From the NCBI GenBank assembly GCA_022843125.1, contig JALHOG010000054.1:1-36900 (forward strand): 36,900 nucleotides of DNA. Reading direction: 5' to 3'. Source of the stretch: Ilumatobacteraceae bacterium (GTDB taxonomy: Bacteria; Actinomycetota; Acidimicrobiia; Acidimicrobiales; Ilumatobacteraceae). A program made the position numbers and the translations under genes. Position 1 is the stretch's first letter. Each line of letters opens with the position of its first letter. Positions 7,905 through 16,195 of this stretch are shown in pieces. Below the pieces are notes generated by a model. It saw only the letters and a program-made list of their open reading frames with translations, did not search any database and was not told the origin of the DNA.

Positions 7905-8207
7905 TCACTCCGGGGTCGGCGGCGGCGGCAACGGTTCGCCGCTGGGCGGCGCAGCTGGTTCCGGTGGGGCCACGACCGGGAGCACCTCGGCCCCCTCTGC
8001 CTCGAGCGCCTCCAGCTCGCCGACGAGCCGCGTGATCTCGGCCTCGTCACCGGGGTCAGCGCGGTCGGTGCGCTGGCGGTAGACGATCCGGCCGAGATCG
8101 TCGAGCAACTCGTCGACCTTGCGCTTCTCCTTGACGTCGTCGAGCTTCTCCTTCGCCTGATCGGCGAGATGCGTGGCCCGCTCCTTGGCCTTGTCGAGGA
8201 TTCCCAT
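7905..8207 (-). CDS. Small coiled-coil protein (MGILDKAKE type)
   Basis: This 100-residue protein starts MGILDKAKERATHLADQAKE. It continues with a charged amphipathic helix and a conserved-looking DELLDDLGRIVYRQRT segment, then ends in a Pro/Ala/Glu-rich disordered tail. Similar short proteins of unknown function are common in actinobacteria. The start at 8207 is supported by GGAAGGAG seven bases upstream. The frame continues upstream without support. It is divergent from the EamA transporter, with about 170 bp between them. No membrane segment. Confidence 0.85.
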   Translation of the reverse strand: MGILDKAKERATHLADQAKEKLDDVKEKRKVDELLDDLGRIVYRQRTDRADPGDEAEITRLVGELEALEAEGAEVLPVVAPPEPAAPPSGEPLPPPPTPE

Positions 8208-8376
8208 GGCGGCTCCTTCCAGCTGAACTGCGCTGTCGCTGTTCCTATCGCGCTCGGCGCTCAGGCGCCAGTGCCCCTCTGCCGCTCCGGAGCTGGCAGA
8301 CCGGTGTTCACACACCGACGCCGATACCCTGCTTCCGGCATCTCGACCGGGTCCGCGAATCAGGAGCGCACGCACG

Positions 8377-9318
8377 ATGAACATGACGGTCGAGACACCC
8401 GGCGCCACGACGCGGCTTGCCGGTGGCGCACCGACCGTGTGGTGGTACGTGATCTACACCGGGCTCGCGTGGGGCACCGCCAACCTGGTCTCGAAGGCGC
8501 TGATCGACGACGGTCTCGACCCGCTCGTGATGACCGGCGCTCCGTTCCTGATCGGCGGGCTGATCGCGCTCACGATCGCCGCACGCCGCGGCCACCTCAC
8601 CCGAGCCGCGGTGGCGCCGGCGATCGGGCTCGGCGTCCTCGGCACCGCAGCCCCTGCGTTGTGCTTCAACCTGGGCATGGCCGATCTCCCTGCCGGGATC
8701 GTCACACTCCTGATCTCGGTCAGCCCGGTGTTCACCGCCATCGCTGCCCACTACGCCTTCGACGACGAGCGGTTCCGGCCGGCCAAGGGCGCCGGGCTGG
8801 CGCTCGCGGTCGCCGGCGTGGCTGCGTTGAGCCTCGTCCCCGGCAGCCTCGGTGACGGCGCAACGGTCGGTGCGGTCGCCGTGGTGCTGTTCGGCACCCT
8901 GGTCGGCGGTATGTCCGCGATCCCGTCCCGCCGCTACGCACTACGCCATGGCGCCGCAGCACTGGTACCGGTCCAGCTCGTGGCGGCCGGGGTGGCGGCC
9001 CTCGCACTCGTTCCGCTCGTCCGGGGCGGCGCGAACCCGATCGGCGGGGTGGAGGCCTGGCACGTGCTCGCCGTCGTGGCCGTCGGTGTGGTGGCCAGCT
9101 ACGGCGGGTTCCGCTCGATCATGCGAGCGAACGAGATCGGCACCACGGGCCAGGTGTCGGTGGTCGGCTACCTACTCCCGCTCCTGGGAGTGGTCGGCGG
9201 GATCGTGTTGTTCGGCGAACGCCTGACCGCCGGTGTCGCGGTCGGCGGCACGCTGATCGTGCTCGCCGTGGCGCTCATCGCTCGAGCCAGCGCCACCCCT
9301 GTCGCCACTGATCGGTGA
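8377..9318 (+). CDS. EamA-family (DMT superfamily) transporter
   Basis: This 313-residue inner-membrane protein has ten hydrophobic segments arranged as two five-helix EamA repeats (about residues 25-160 and 165-305). Each repeat ends in a typical motif: ISVSPVFTAIAAHYAFDDERF in the first and YLLPLLGVVGGIVLFGERL in the second, the P-x-x-x-x-x-x-x-x-x-x-E signature. Family members export metabolites or amino acids; the substrate here is unknown. The ATG has GGAG about ten bases upstream. Convergent with the WYL regulator across a hairpin. Confidence 0.92.
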   Translation: MNMTVETPGATTRLAGGAPTVWWYVIYTGLAWGTANLVSKALIDDGLDPLVMTGAPFLIGGLIALTIAARRGHLTRAAVAPAIGLGVLGTAAPALCFNLGMADLPAGIVTLLISVSPVFTAIAAHYAFDDERFRPAKGAGLALAVAGVAALSLVPGSLGDGATVGAVAVVLFGTLVGGMSAIPSRRYALRHGAAALVPVQLVAAGVAALALVPLVRGGANPIGGVEAWHVLAVVAVGVVASYGGFRSIMRANEIGTTGQVSVVGYLLPLLGVVGGIVLFGERLTAGVAVGGTLIVLAVALIARASATPVATDR

Positions 9319-9340
9319 TCCGACCGCCGGCGAAACAGGC

Positions 9341-9368
9341 CTCGCCGATGGGCTGATCGGTCGGCGAG
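9341..9368. terminator. Hairpin between convergent genes
   Basis: CTCGCCGA (9341-9348) pairs with TCGGCGAG (9361-9368) over a 12-nt loop. It lies in the 61-bp space between the convergent EamA and WYL genes. An alternative 6-bp stem (9328-9347) competes with it. Confidence 0.5.
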
Positions 9369-9379
9369 GGCGTGTTCGC

Positions 9380-10357
9380 TCACGATCGTTGGCGCAGGTC
9401 GTATCGGGCGGCGAGGGTCGTTGCACGGTCGCGTAGGGCGGCGCGCAACGACTCAGGGGCGAGGACGTCGGCGGCGGTGTCGAGCTGCCAGATCGCCCAC
9501 ACTGCGTGCCGCAGGTCCTCGAACGTCACGTCGAGCCGAACCCAGCCGTCTGCATCCGGTTCCTCGGAACGCACGCCCCGGGCGGTGCTCAGCAGTTCCT
9601 CTCGGCGTGACGGTGCAACCCTGACGAGCACGGGGATGTGGTTCTCGGAGAGGAACCGGGCGCTGCGTTCGGCCCAGATCCGGTCGAGGTCGACCTGCGC
9701 CGGCCGCGCCGCTGGCTCGGGGAGCTGTTCGGCCGTCAGCATGCGCGACAGCCGGTAAGTGCGATCGTCGCCGGACTTGGTGGCGAGCAGATACGTGCGG
9801 TTGCGGACAGTGACGAGGCCGATCGGGTCGACGGTGTGTGAACGGGGTGTCGCGTCGGGCGCGGCGTAGTCGAAGCGGAGCTGGTGCCCTGTGAGCACCG
9901 CGCGGCGAACCTCCCGCATCACGCCGCTCGCCACGTCCTCGATGACCAGTCGCCGTGAGAGCAGATCGTTCTCCGGCTCGACGAGGAATCGACTGGCGGC
10001 GTCGTCCAGGCTGGCTCGGTGGCCGTCGGGCAATGCGTCGACCACCTTGCGCATCGCCGACGCGAGGGCGGCGCTCAGACCGAACACCTTCTCACCGCGG
10101 CCCGATCCTGCGGTGAGTAGCGCAAGGGCTTCCTCGTGGTTGAGGCCGGTCAGTTCGGTGCGGAAACCGGGAAGCAGCGAGAACCCGCCGTGCCGGCCCC
10201 GGTCGGCGTAGACGGGGACTCCCGCCGCCGACAGTGCCTCGATGTCGCGCAGCACCGTGCGAGTGGACACTTCCAGCTCCTTCGCCAGCTCGCGTGCGGT
10301 CATCCGACCTCGCTGACGGAGCAGCAGCACCAGCGACACCAACCGATCCGCACGCAT
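9380..10357 (-). CDS. WYL-domain transcriptional regulator (YafY type)
   Basis: This 325-residue regulator has a DeoR-like winged helix at residues 1-60 (MRADRLVSLVLLLRQRGRMT, then ARELAKELEVSTRTVLRDIEALSAAGVPV). The WYL effector domain lies at about 130-215, ending in RTYLLATKSGDDRTYRLSRM, and a WCX-type C-terminal domain follows. Some WYL proteins sense nucleotides or small ligands; here the ligand is unknown. I chose ATG 10357, where the winged helix begins and the intergenic dyad is left upstream. It is divergent from a RidA-family gene, 61 bp apart, with the dyad between the two starts. The likely regulation is control of that gene and of itself. Confidence 0.92.
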   Translation of the reverse strand: MRADRLVSLVLLLRQRGRMTARELAKELEVSTRTVLRDIEALSAAGVPVYADRGRHGGFSLLPGFRTELTGLNHEEALALLTAGSGRGEKVFGLSAALASAMRKVVDALPDGHRASLDDAASRFLVEPENDLLSRRLVIEDVASGVMREVRRAVLTGHQLRFDYAAPDATPRSHTVDPIGLVTVRNRTYLLATKSGDDRTYRLSRMLTAEQLPEPAARPAQVDLDRIWAERSARFLSENHIPVLVRVAPSRREELLSTARGVRSEEPDADGWVRLDVTFEDLRHAVWAIWQLDTAADVLAPESLRAALRDRATTLAARYDLRQRS

Positions 10358-10379
10358 GATCCCAGTCTTCCCGAAATAC

Positions 10380-10396
10380 ATGACACAAGGTGTCGT
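10380..10396. promoter_or_regulatory. Inverted repeat operator between WYL and RidA genes
   Basis: The sequence ATGACACAAGGTGTCGT holds the perfect inverted repeat GACAC (10382-10386) / GTGTC (10390-10394) with a 3-bp centre, extended imperfectly on both sides. It lies 23 bp from the WYL start and 23 bp from the RidA start. Similar TGACA-TGTCA dyads occur upstream of other actinobacterial YafY-type regulators. Binding is inferred. Confidence 0.65.
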
Positions 10397-10418
10397 GAAT
10401 CGAGGAGAGAGTCGGGCG

Positions 10419-10844
10419 ATGGAACGCACAGCAACGGACAACACAGCACTGGAACGCACAGCAATCAACCCGGCGACGTGGTCGCTGGAGATGGGGTTCA
10501 ACCAGGGTGAGGTGGTCACCGGGGAAGCCCGGACCCTGTACATCTCAGGGCAGACAGCGATGAGCAGCGAGGGCAGGCCCGAGCATGACGGCGACATGGC
10601 GGCACAGCTCGCGCTGGCCGTCGACAACCTCGAAGCCGTACTCGGCGAGGCCGACATGTCGCTCGCGAACCTCGTCCGCCTCAACGTCTACACCACCGAC
10701 GTCGACGCGCTGTTCCCGCACTACGGAGTGCTCGCCGGACGGCTGGGAGCTGCCGGGGTCGCCCCGACGACCACGATGCTCGGGGTCACGCGGCTCGCGA
10801 TCCCCGGCCAGATGGTCGAGCTCGAAGGAACCGCTGTCGCGTAG
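10419..10844 (+). CDS. RidA/YjgF-family protein
   Basis: This 141-residue cytoplasmic protein belongs to the RidA (Rid/YER057c/UK114) family, trimeric enamine/imine deaminases and relatives. The evidence is TLYISGQTAMSSEGRPEHDG, MAAQLALAVDNLEAVLGEADMSLANLVRLNVYTTD and the C-terminal PTTTMLGVTRLAIPGQMVELEGTA. The Arg that in true RidA binds the substrate carboxylate (usually R in 'P-x-R-x') is replaced by TTT, so this is probably a member of another Rid subgroup. I chose ATG 10419 because GGAGAG precedes it; earlier in-frame starts would run into the operator and WYL start. Probably controlled by the divergent WYL regulator. Confidence 0.88.
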   Translation: MERTATDNTALERTAINPATWSLEMGFNQGEVVTGEARTLYISGQTAMSSEGRPEHDGDMAAQLALAVDNLEAVLGEADMSLANLVRLNVYTTDVDALFPHYGVLAGRLGAAGVAPTTTMLGVTRLAIPGQMVELEGTAVA

Positions 10845-10898
10845 CGAGAGCTCATCGAGCCTGCTGCTCGGCGGGTTACCAGACCACGTCGAGGCGGG

Positions 10899-11018
10899 TG
10901 GTCACGGACCAGTCGCGGATCCGCTGATCGATCGAACTCGGACGCCTTGATCTCGATGCCCACGAGGCCCGGGTGACGCGTGGTCACGAACGATGACCAA
11001 AGGCAGTGACCATGGTCG
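10899..11018. promoter_or_regulatory. Cluster of TGGTCA/TGACCA half-sites
   Basis: Between the RidA stop and the convergent DDN gene, TGGTCA occurs at 10899 and 10981 and TGACCA at 10994 and 11007. The last belongs to the 10-bp palindrome GACCATGGTC (11008-11017). The pair at 10981-10999 is an inverted repeat with a 7-bp centre. The cluster does not lie in front of any start codon, so its role is unclear. Confidence 0.35.
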
Positions 11019-11029
11019 CGATGGAGCGC

Positions 11030-11464
11030 TCAGACCGGGGGGCGCAACTCCACGACGTTGAGGGGGCCGCGAGTCACGGTCGCCTGCGTCGGCCGGCGGC
11101 GCCCGAGCTGGTACAGCGTTGCGTCGGGTGAGGCTTCCAAGTTCGCGATCCACTGCGAATCGCTGCGCACCGTGCTCACGACGATCCGATCGCCGAACCG
11201 CGCGGCGACGAGCGGCACCTGCCGGGGCAGGCCGCTGACCCGGCCGGTCGTCTCCAGCACCACCACCCCGAAGCCCAACGGCAGTGGGTTGCCCACGCCG
11301 GAGCGCACCAGGGGCAGCACGAAGCGGTTGAGGGCGCGAAAGGCGGTGCGGGGGATGTCGTGAGGAAGCACGAGTTGGACAACGCCGGCAGCGTCGGGAC
11401 TCTTCCCGACCGCTGCCGGTGAACAGCAGACTGCCCCTTGCCTGCCATCAGAGCGATCGCTCAC
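11030..11464 (-). CDS. DDN-like (deazaflavin-dependent nitroreductase) family protein
   Basis: The protein has the signature of the split-barrel F420/FMN-binding family related to mycobacterial Ddn: [33 protein letters not shown], then [23 protein letters not shown]. The preceding helix, [20 protein letters not shown], is also typical. Length is 113-160 residues depending on the start. Candidates are ATG 11512, GTG 11464 and GTG 11371; none has a clear ribosome-binding site, and I show the middle one, which gives a normal family length of 144. Probably binds a deazaflavin or other flavin; the substrate is unknown. It is divergent from the lipoprotein gene, and its 5' end may overlap that promoter. 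Confidence 0.75.
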   Translation of the reverse strand: MSDRSDGRQGAVCCSPAAVGKSPDAAGVVQLVLPHDIPRTAFRALNRFVLPLVRSGVGNPLPLGFGVVVLETTGRVSGLPRQVPLVAARFGDRIVVSTVRSDSQWIANLEASPDATLYQLGRRRPTQATVTRGPLNVVELRPPV

Positions 11465-11522
11465 GGGGACCGCACGTCGGCTTCCGGTCCGGACCCTGCA
11501 CCGCGACGACATGGGGACGACA

Positions 11523-11528
11523 TAGGGT
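11523..11528 (+). promoter_or_regulatory. Putative -10 of a leaderless promoter (TAGGGT)
   Basis: TAGGGT ends seven bases before ATG 11536. That is the TANNNT-to-start spacing typical of leaderless actinobacterial transcripts. No Shine-Dalgarno is visible. This supports ATG 11536 over upstream in-frame starts. Confidence 0.45.
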
Positions 11529-11535
11529 CGTGTCC

Positions 11536-12495
11536 ATGCGCGAGCGTCCAGCGGTCTTGAAGACGGTCGCGGTGCTGTGCGGGCTCGTCGGATGCGGTGG
11601 CGACGACACCGCGGAGCGGTACATCACCGATGTGCCCGCACCGTTCGCTGCGGTGACGGTTGACGAGCGCGTGTGGGTCGCCGCGGCCGACGAACTCGTC
11701 GGGCTCGACCTGACCGAGCTGTCGGTGACCGATCGCAGCCCGCTGCCCGCACGCCCGTCGGGCGTCTTCGTGCTCGACGGTGTGGTCTGGACGACCTCGT
11801 GGGAGGGGGCGAGGCCGATCGGTGTGGCGGGCGTCGGCGCTGCGGCGGCCAGCAGTGATCGGCTCCATGACTCGCTCGCGATCGTCGAGGGTCGGGTGTT
11901 CGCCATCCGCGACGGCGGCCTCTACGAGCTAGACCCCGACACCGGCGACGAGCTCGCCCTGGTGACACTCCCGGCTCCAGTTACCGGTGGCGAGCAGATC
12001 GTCTCGCCGACGCCTCTCGTCACCGACGGCTCGTCCCTGTGGCTGACCGTCGCCGACGGCGGTACGTCTCGGCTGGCCCGCCTCGACCCCATCGCAGGCA
12101 CGTTCGACCGCGACGTACGGATCCCCGACGCCACCACGTCCGCCGTCTTGGTCGGCGACCGTCTGTGGATCGCCGACCGGCGCGGCGAGCTGCTGTCGAT
12201 CGATACGGTGACGGGTGAGCCGCAGGAGGTCGCGAGCGGCTTCCCGAAGGGCGAGACCATCCTCGACGACGGACCGTCACTGTTCGCCGGCGACGACGGA
12301 ACCCTCTGGGCGCTCGACCAGCCCGCGCAGACCGTGTCCCAGCTCGACCCCACCACGGGCGCGGTCGTCGCAACGTCGCAGCTCCGCTACCGCCCGAGCT
12401 CGATGGCCGTCACGGCGACCGAGCTGGTGTTCGCCAACGCGTCCGACGACCGCATCACCGTGCTGGCCCGGTCCGAGCTGGAGCCGCCGACCTGA
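11536..12495 (+). CDS. Lipoprotein with beta-propeller-like repeats
   Basis: This 319-residue exported protein has a short basic N-terminus (MRERPAVLK), a hydrophobic stretch and a lipobox LVGC followed by GGDD, so it is probably anchored to the outer face of the cytoplasmic membrane. The mature part consists of repeated four-stranded units with pattern [22 protein letters not shown] and [20 protein letters not shown], typical of PQQ/YVTN-like beta-propellers. Such domains bind ligands or partner proteins; no catalytic motif is seen. It is convergent with the FHA-HTH gene across a perfect hairpin. It may belong to the signalling cluster downstream, but only proximity suggests this. Confidence 0.82.
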   Translation: MRERPAVLKTVAVLCGLVGCGGDDTAERYITDVPAPFAAVTVDERVWVAAADELVGLDLTELSVTDRSPLPARPSGVFVLDGVVWTTSWEGARPIGVAGVGAAAASSDRLHDSLAIVEGRVFAIRDGGLYELDPDTGDELALVTLPAPVTGGEQIVSPTPLVTDGSSLWLTVADGGTSRLARLDPIAGTFDRDVRIPDATTSAVLVGDRLWIADRRGELLSIDTVTGEPQEVASGFPKGETILDDGPSLFAGDDGTLWALDQPAQTVSQLDPTTGAVVATSQLRYRPSSMAVTATELVFANASDDRITVLARSELEPPT

Positions 12496-12555
12496 CACGT
12501 TTGGCAGCTCGCTCCACCCCGAATGGTCGAACAACCGGTCACTCCGGGGTCGTCA

Positions 12556-12579
12556 GCACCGGGTCGCGCGACCCGGTGC
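12556..12579. terminator. Perfect bidirectional terminator hairpin
   Basis: GCACCGGGTC (12556-12565) pairs with GACCCGGTGC (12570-12579) over a GCGC loop. It lies between the convergent lipoprotein and FHA-HTH genes, 5 bp beyond the FHA-HTH stop. Confidence 0.75.
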
Positions 12580-12584
12580 ACTCC

Positions 12585-13328
12585 CTACTCGAGATCAATG
12601 CCGCTGCGATCGATGTCGATAAGGCGCTGCTCGAGTGCAATCTCGGCGAGCCGAACACGGCGATCTCTCGCAGTGTCAGCGGTATCGCCGACAAGGCCGG
12701 AGAATCCCGCGCGTTGGAGCTTGAGACAGAGGTTGTCGAGCTTGCGATTCAGCTTCGACAGGGTCCAGCCCAGCTCGCGTGCGAGCTGCCGATTTGAGGG
12801 CAGATCGTTGACCGACAGCGGCCCTCCGGAACGCAGGGACGCCAGGAGCGTGAGCAGCTCTCGTTGATCGTCGTTGAACACGATCGTCGATGAGGTGAGC
12901 GTCCGGTCGATGTGCGCTTCGCGCCAGGCCACAGCCTTCGTACGACCGACGTGACCGGGAGCGGAGCTCTGCCGGAACGTCAACCGGTAGTTCGCACGAC
13001 CAGCCGAGAACGTGATCACGGTCTTCGTGAACGGCACCGGCATCTGCCCTCCCGGGACGATCCTCGCGAACGAGGCACCGTCGAGATCGGTGGCCACGAT
13101 CGTGATCGAACTGCCGAGGTTCGATAGCCACCATTGACTGCTCTCGCTCCACACACGAATGAGCTCGCGATGGAGGCTTCTATTGTTTGCGTCGATCGTC
13201 AGATCAGCCATCCGGCCTATGGTCAGCTGATCACCGGGCAACAGCACCCGCTCGGCGTCGAGGAAGCGAATGATGAGCTCGCGACCGCTTTCACTTGATT
13301 GACGGTTCACATCGTCTTCGGTCAGCAT
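12585..13328 (-). CDS. FHA-domain protein with C-terminal helix-turn-helix
   Basis: This protein has about 247 residues. The N-terminal half (about 20-115) looks like a forkhead-associated fold: LTIGRMADLTI, then NNRSLHRELIRV, WWLSNLGSSITI and a final strand TVITFSAGRANYRLTF. The canonical S-x-x-H is modified to NRSLHRE, as in a subgroup of actinobacterial FHA proteins. The C-terminal half (about 150-215) is a predicted winged helix: QRELLTLLASLRSGG, then SNRQLARELGWTLSKLNRKLDNLCLKL. FHA domains bind phosphothreonine, so this could be a transcription factor that reads phosphorylation by the divergent kinase; that is inference. The start is ATG 13328 or GTG 13340. Both lie close to the kinase start, so the two genes share a promoter region. 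Confidence 0.8.
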   Translation of the reverse strand: MLTEDDVNRQSSESGRELIIRFLDAERVLLPGDQLTIGRMADLTIDANNRSLHRELIRVWSESSQWWLSNLGSSITIVATDLDGASFARIVPGGQMPVPFTKTVITFSAGRANYRLTFRQSSAPGHVGRTKAVAWREAHIDRTLTSSTIVFNDDQRELLTLLASLRSGGPLSVNDLPSNRQLARELGWTLSKLNRKLDNLCLKLQRAGFSGLVGDTADTARDRRVRLAEIALEQRLIDIDRSGIDLE

Positions 13329-13422
13329 GTCCAGGGTCACGCTCCGCTTGCTCGGTCGCTACAGCTTCGGCACGCTCGTAGAAGCGCAAGCTATCGCGCG
13401 CCAGCAAGTCGAAGGGACCGTC

Positions 13423-15429
13423 ATGCCACCGCCAGCCGACAAGCAACCCTCAACTCCCCCGCCCGTCGGGGCCGTCGCCGCTCAATACCACGTGCTCGAA
13501 CAGATCGGCGTCGGCGGCCACGCAGCGGTCTACCGGGGCACCAGCCGCACCGACCTGTCGATGCGCGTCGCGATCAAGGTGCTGCACAACCCGATCGCCG
13601 ACGAGGCACGCGAGCGACGGTTCGAGCGTGAGTGCGCCGTCCTGCGCCGACTGGCCAACGAGCGCAACGTCGTGACGCTGCTGGACGCCGGCGTCGACGC
13701 CGGCCGGGCGTACATCGTGACGCCGTTGTACGACGGCAGCTACGCGAGCCGCCTCGAGTCCTTGGGGCGTCTCCAGCCGGACGAGGTCATCTCGGTCGGC
13801 GAGTCGCTGGCGAACGCGCTCGCTGCCGCGCACCGCGCAGGGATCGTGCACCGTGACCTCAAGCCGTCGAACGTCTTCGTCAACGACGACGGCACCGCCG
13901 TGCTCGGCGACTTCGGCACAGCCGGGCTGGTCGACTCCGAGACGATCACCGGTTCGCTGGCGCTGTCGATCGCCTATGCGGCACCGGAGGTGCTCGAGGT
14001 CGGGGTGGCCTCGCCGAGCTCCGATCTCTACTCGCTGGGCGTCACGATGTATCAGTTGCTGTCCGGCGTGTTGCCGTTCGGCGGGTCCGCCGCGAGCGAC
14101 GGCGACGCGGCCGGCATCGCTGCGTTGCTCCGCCGAGTCGCCACGCAGGAACCGCCGCCTCTCGTCGTCGACGACGCACCGCCGGCCTTGATCGCCCTGA
14201 TCATGGCGCTGCTCGAGAAGGACCCTCGACGGCGACCGGCCGACGCGGCGGCGGTCGCCGTTGCGCTGCGGGCGATCACCCCGGCGGCGCCAGCCGTTCA
14301 CATCGGCCGGCGGCGCGCTCATCGCGTAGCCGTCGTCGCCGCGACCGTTGCCGGCGCCACCTTGCTCGGACTTGGGGCCGAAGCGCTGCGTTCCGGCTCG
14401 ACCGAGACCGCTCGACCCGAGGCGGACGACGGGATCGAGAACGGTCGACTGTCGGTGAACAACCTCGAACGAGCACTTGTCGCCAGCGTGCCGGCCTCAG
14501 CGGCGCAACCATCGCGACCGCGCCAGGTTCCTGCGGCGGCCACGATCCCCGAGTCCACACCATCGAGTGAAGCCGTGCCGTCGACCGCGCCGACGACGAT
14601 GCCCGCGACGGTCCCCACGACGATGCCCACGACGATGTCCGCGACGAAGCCCCCCACCACAGTCGCCCGGAACGCGACGCCCTCGACCACGGTCGCCCGA
14701 ACCACGGTCGCCCCGACGACCGTCACGCCCACCGTCGCGCCGACCACCGTCGCCCCGACCACGGAGCAATCCGGCGCCACCGCGTGTGAGACCGAGGCGA
14801 CGCCGATCTGCTCGTCGTTCGACGACGGGATGGGGCTGTGGTCGGATGCGTCGGCCGGTGGGGTGGCACAGATCGTCGTCGCCGCTGGCCCCGAAGGGTC
14901 CGCCTCCCCCGTGCTCGCGATGATCCCCGCCGACACCCCTGACACGGGAGCGAGCTGGATCGAGCGATCCTTTGCGTTGCCCCCCGGCACCGCGTCGATG
15001 CACATTCGTACGTCGCTCTACGTCGAGCCCTGGGGACCCGACGGATTCTGGACCAACCTGCTGACACTGAGCGACGAACAAGGGCGCCAGTGGCGGCTGA
15101 ACCTGATCGCAGCCGACGAGGTCGACGTGCGTGTCGACATGTGGACCGAGGATGCCAACGGGCGCGGGGTCGGTGGGAGCCCGACCGCGACCTTCGCGAC
15201 CGGTCGGTGGATGTGCGTCGAGTTCGATGTCGAGCCGGGTTCGGACGTGCCGGCCTCGCTGCGCATCGATGGTCGCCCGGTTGCCCTCATCGCCCCGTTC
15301 GACGTCGAGCCGCTCGGGTCGCAGTTCGAGGTGCAGCTCGGCTCGATCCTCATCAACCCGCCGAACGCGACGCCGACCGTCTACTTCGACTCGCTCACCA
15401 TCCAGGCCGACACGCCGCCAGGCTGCTGA
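13423..15429 (+). CDS. Transmembrane Ser/Thr protein kinase with LamG-like extracellular domain
   Basis: This 668-residue Hanks-type kinase has a kinase domain at about residues 22-285: G-loop GVGGHAAV, catalytic Lys in VAIK (52), HRDLKPSN (143), DFG (163) and APE (187), all intact. One membrane helix follows (about 301-318, VAVVAATVAGATLLGLG). Then comes a long Thr/Pro/Val-rich linker with repeats of APTTV and TTMP type, and a C-terminal domain of about 200 residues beginning CSSFDDGMGLW. That domain resembles concanavalin/LamG-like lectins (SLYVEPWGPDGFWTNLLTLSD, then VYFDSLTIQ) and replaces the usual PASTA repeats. I chose ATG 13423 because AAGGGA lies five bases upstream; an earlier in-frame ATG at 13327 has none. 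Probably senses a carbohydrate or surface ligand and phosphorylates cytoplasmic targets, perhaps the FHA-HTH protein. Confidence 0.92.
   Translation: MPPPADKQPSTPPPVGAVAAQYHVLEQIGVGGHAAVYRGTSRTDLSMRVAIKVLHNPIADEARERRFERECAVLRRLANERNVVTLLDAGVDAGRAYIVTPLYDGSYASRLESLGRLQPDEVISVGESLANALAAAHRAGIVHRDLKPSNVFVNDDGTAVLGDFGTAGLVDSETITGSLALSIAYAAPEVLEVGVASPSSDLYSLGVTMYQLLSGVLPFGGSAASDGDAAGIAALLRRVATQEPPPLVVDDAPPALIALIMALLEKDPRRRPADAAAVAVALRAITPAAPAVHIGRRRAHRVAVVAATVAGATLLGLGAEALRSGSTETARPEADDGIENGRLSVNNLERALVASVPASAAQPSRPRQVPAAATIPESTPSSEAVPSTAPTTMPATVPTTMPTTMSATKPPTTVARNATPSTTVARTTVAPTTVTPTVAPTTVAPTTEQSGATACETEATPICSSFDDGMGLWSDASAGGVAQIVVAAGPEGSASPVLAMIPADTPDTGASWIERSFALPPGTASMHIRTSLYVEPWGPDGFWTNLLTLSDEQGRQWRLNLIAADEVDVRVDMWTEDANGRGVGGSPTATFATGRWMCVEFDVEPGSDVPASLRIDGRPVALIAPFDVEPLGSQFEVQLGSILINPPNATPTVYFDSLTIQADTPPGC
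14575..14765 (+). repeat. Degenerate Thr/Pro linker repeats within the kinase gene
   Basis: Codons for short Thr/Pro/Val units (TTMP, ATVP, APTTV, TTVAR) recur here, so the DNA is a degenerate array of roughly 12-21-bp units such as repeated CCCACGACGATG and CCGACCACCGTCGCC. It encodes the linker between the membrane helix and the lectin-like domain. Arrays like this can change length by slippage. Confidence 0.6.
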
Positions 15430-15454
15430 CCGGCTCGCGCGTCGACGCCGGGCG

Positions 15455-16102
15455 TCACTGTCCGGCAGCTGGGGTCGTCACGCCCAGCCACGCTGCGACC
15501 GCAGCCGATCGGTGCTTCACCTCGAGGCGGCGATAGATCGTCGACATCGAGTTCTTGACCGTCTTCACCGAGAGACAGAGCTCATTGGCGATCTCCACGT
15601 TCGTCAGGCCCCTGGCGACGAGATCCATCGTCTGAGCCTCACGGGATGTCAGGCCACGCCGGGTTCCGACTGCGCCATCGATCTGTCCGGTGCCGTCGCG
15701 CAGCAAGTTGAAGATGTGCGGCGTCACTCGCGGTGACAGCACCGTCCCCCCATCAGCCACCGTCTTGATCGCGCCGACGAGTTCATCGGCACGGAGATCC
15801 TGCAGCGCGAGATAGCCGAACGCGCCGGCGCGCACTGCACCAGCGACCAGATGGCAATCCTCCCGGAAGGTCGCGATCAGCACCTTGGTCAGGTGCGCCG
15901 TCCGGCGGGTGAGATCGAGACCGCTCATGTCGGGCATCTCGATGTCGACGAGCGCGACGTCAGGACAAGCTCGCCGGATCAGCTCGGTACCCGACTGACC
16001 GTCGTGGGCCTGGCCGACGCATGCGATCGACGGTTGCGTCGCGAGCAGCGCACCGAGCCCGGTTCTCGCAACGACGCTGTGGCCGATGATCACGATCCTC
16101 AT
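15455..16102 (-). CDS. NarL/LuxR-type response regulator with degenerate receiver
   Basis: This 215-residue protein has a receiver-like domain (residues 1-120) and a LuxR-type helix-turn-helix at about 145-208 (RGLTSREAQTMDLVARGLTN, then VEIANELCLSVKTVKNSMSTIYRRL). The phospho-acceptor Asp is present (VALVDIEMPD). The acidic pair that binds Mg is replaced (VIIGHSVV instead of VDDH), and the conserved Lys after the fifth strand is missing (GYLALQD instead of GYLLKD). Phosphorylation by a histidine kinase is therefore doubtful, and no histidine kinase is nearby. The start is ATG 16102; ATG 16135 is possible, neither with a clear ribosome-binding site. It is convergent with the kinase gene and divergent from the Tad operon, which is the likely target. 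Confidence 0.88.
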   Translation of the reverse strand: MRIVIIGHSVVARTGLGALLATQPSIACVGQAHDGQSGTELIRRACPDVALVDIEMPDMSGLDLTRRTAHLTKVLIATFREDCHLVAGAVRAGAFGYLALQDLRADELVGAIKTVADGGTVLSPRVTPHIFNLLRDGTGQIDGAVGTRRGLTSREAQTMDLVARGLTNVEIANELCLSVKTVKNSMSTIYRRLEVKHRSAAVAAWLGVTTPAAGQ

Positions 16103-16195
16103 GGGGCCGGCGAGCTCGACGGCGTTGCGGGTCATCAGTGATGCTTGCACCCGATCACCATCACATGTCGCGTGCTCCGATGCACGCGAGGCGAG

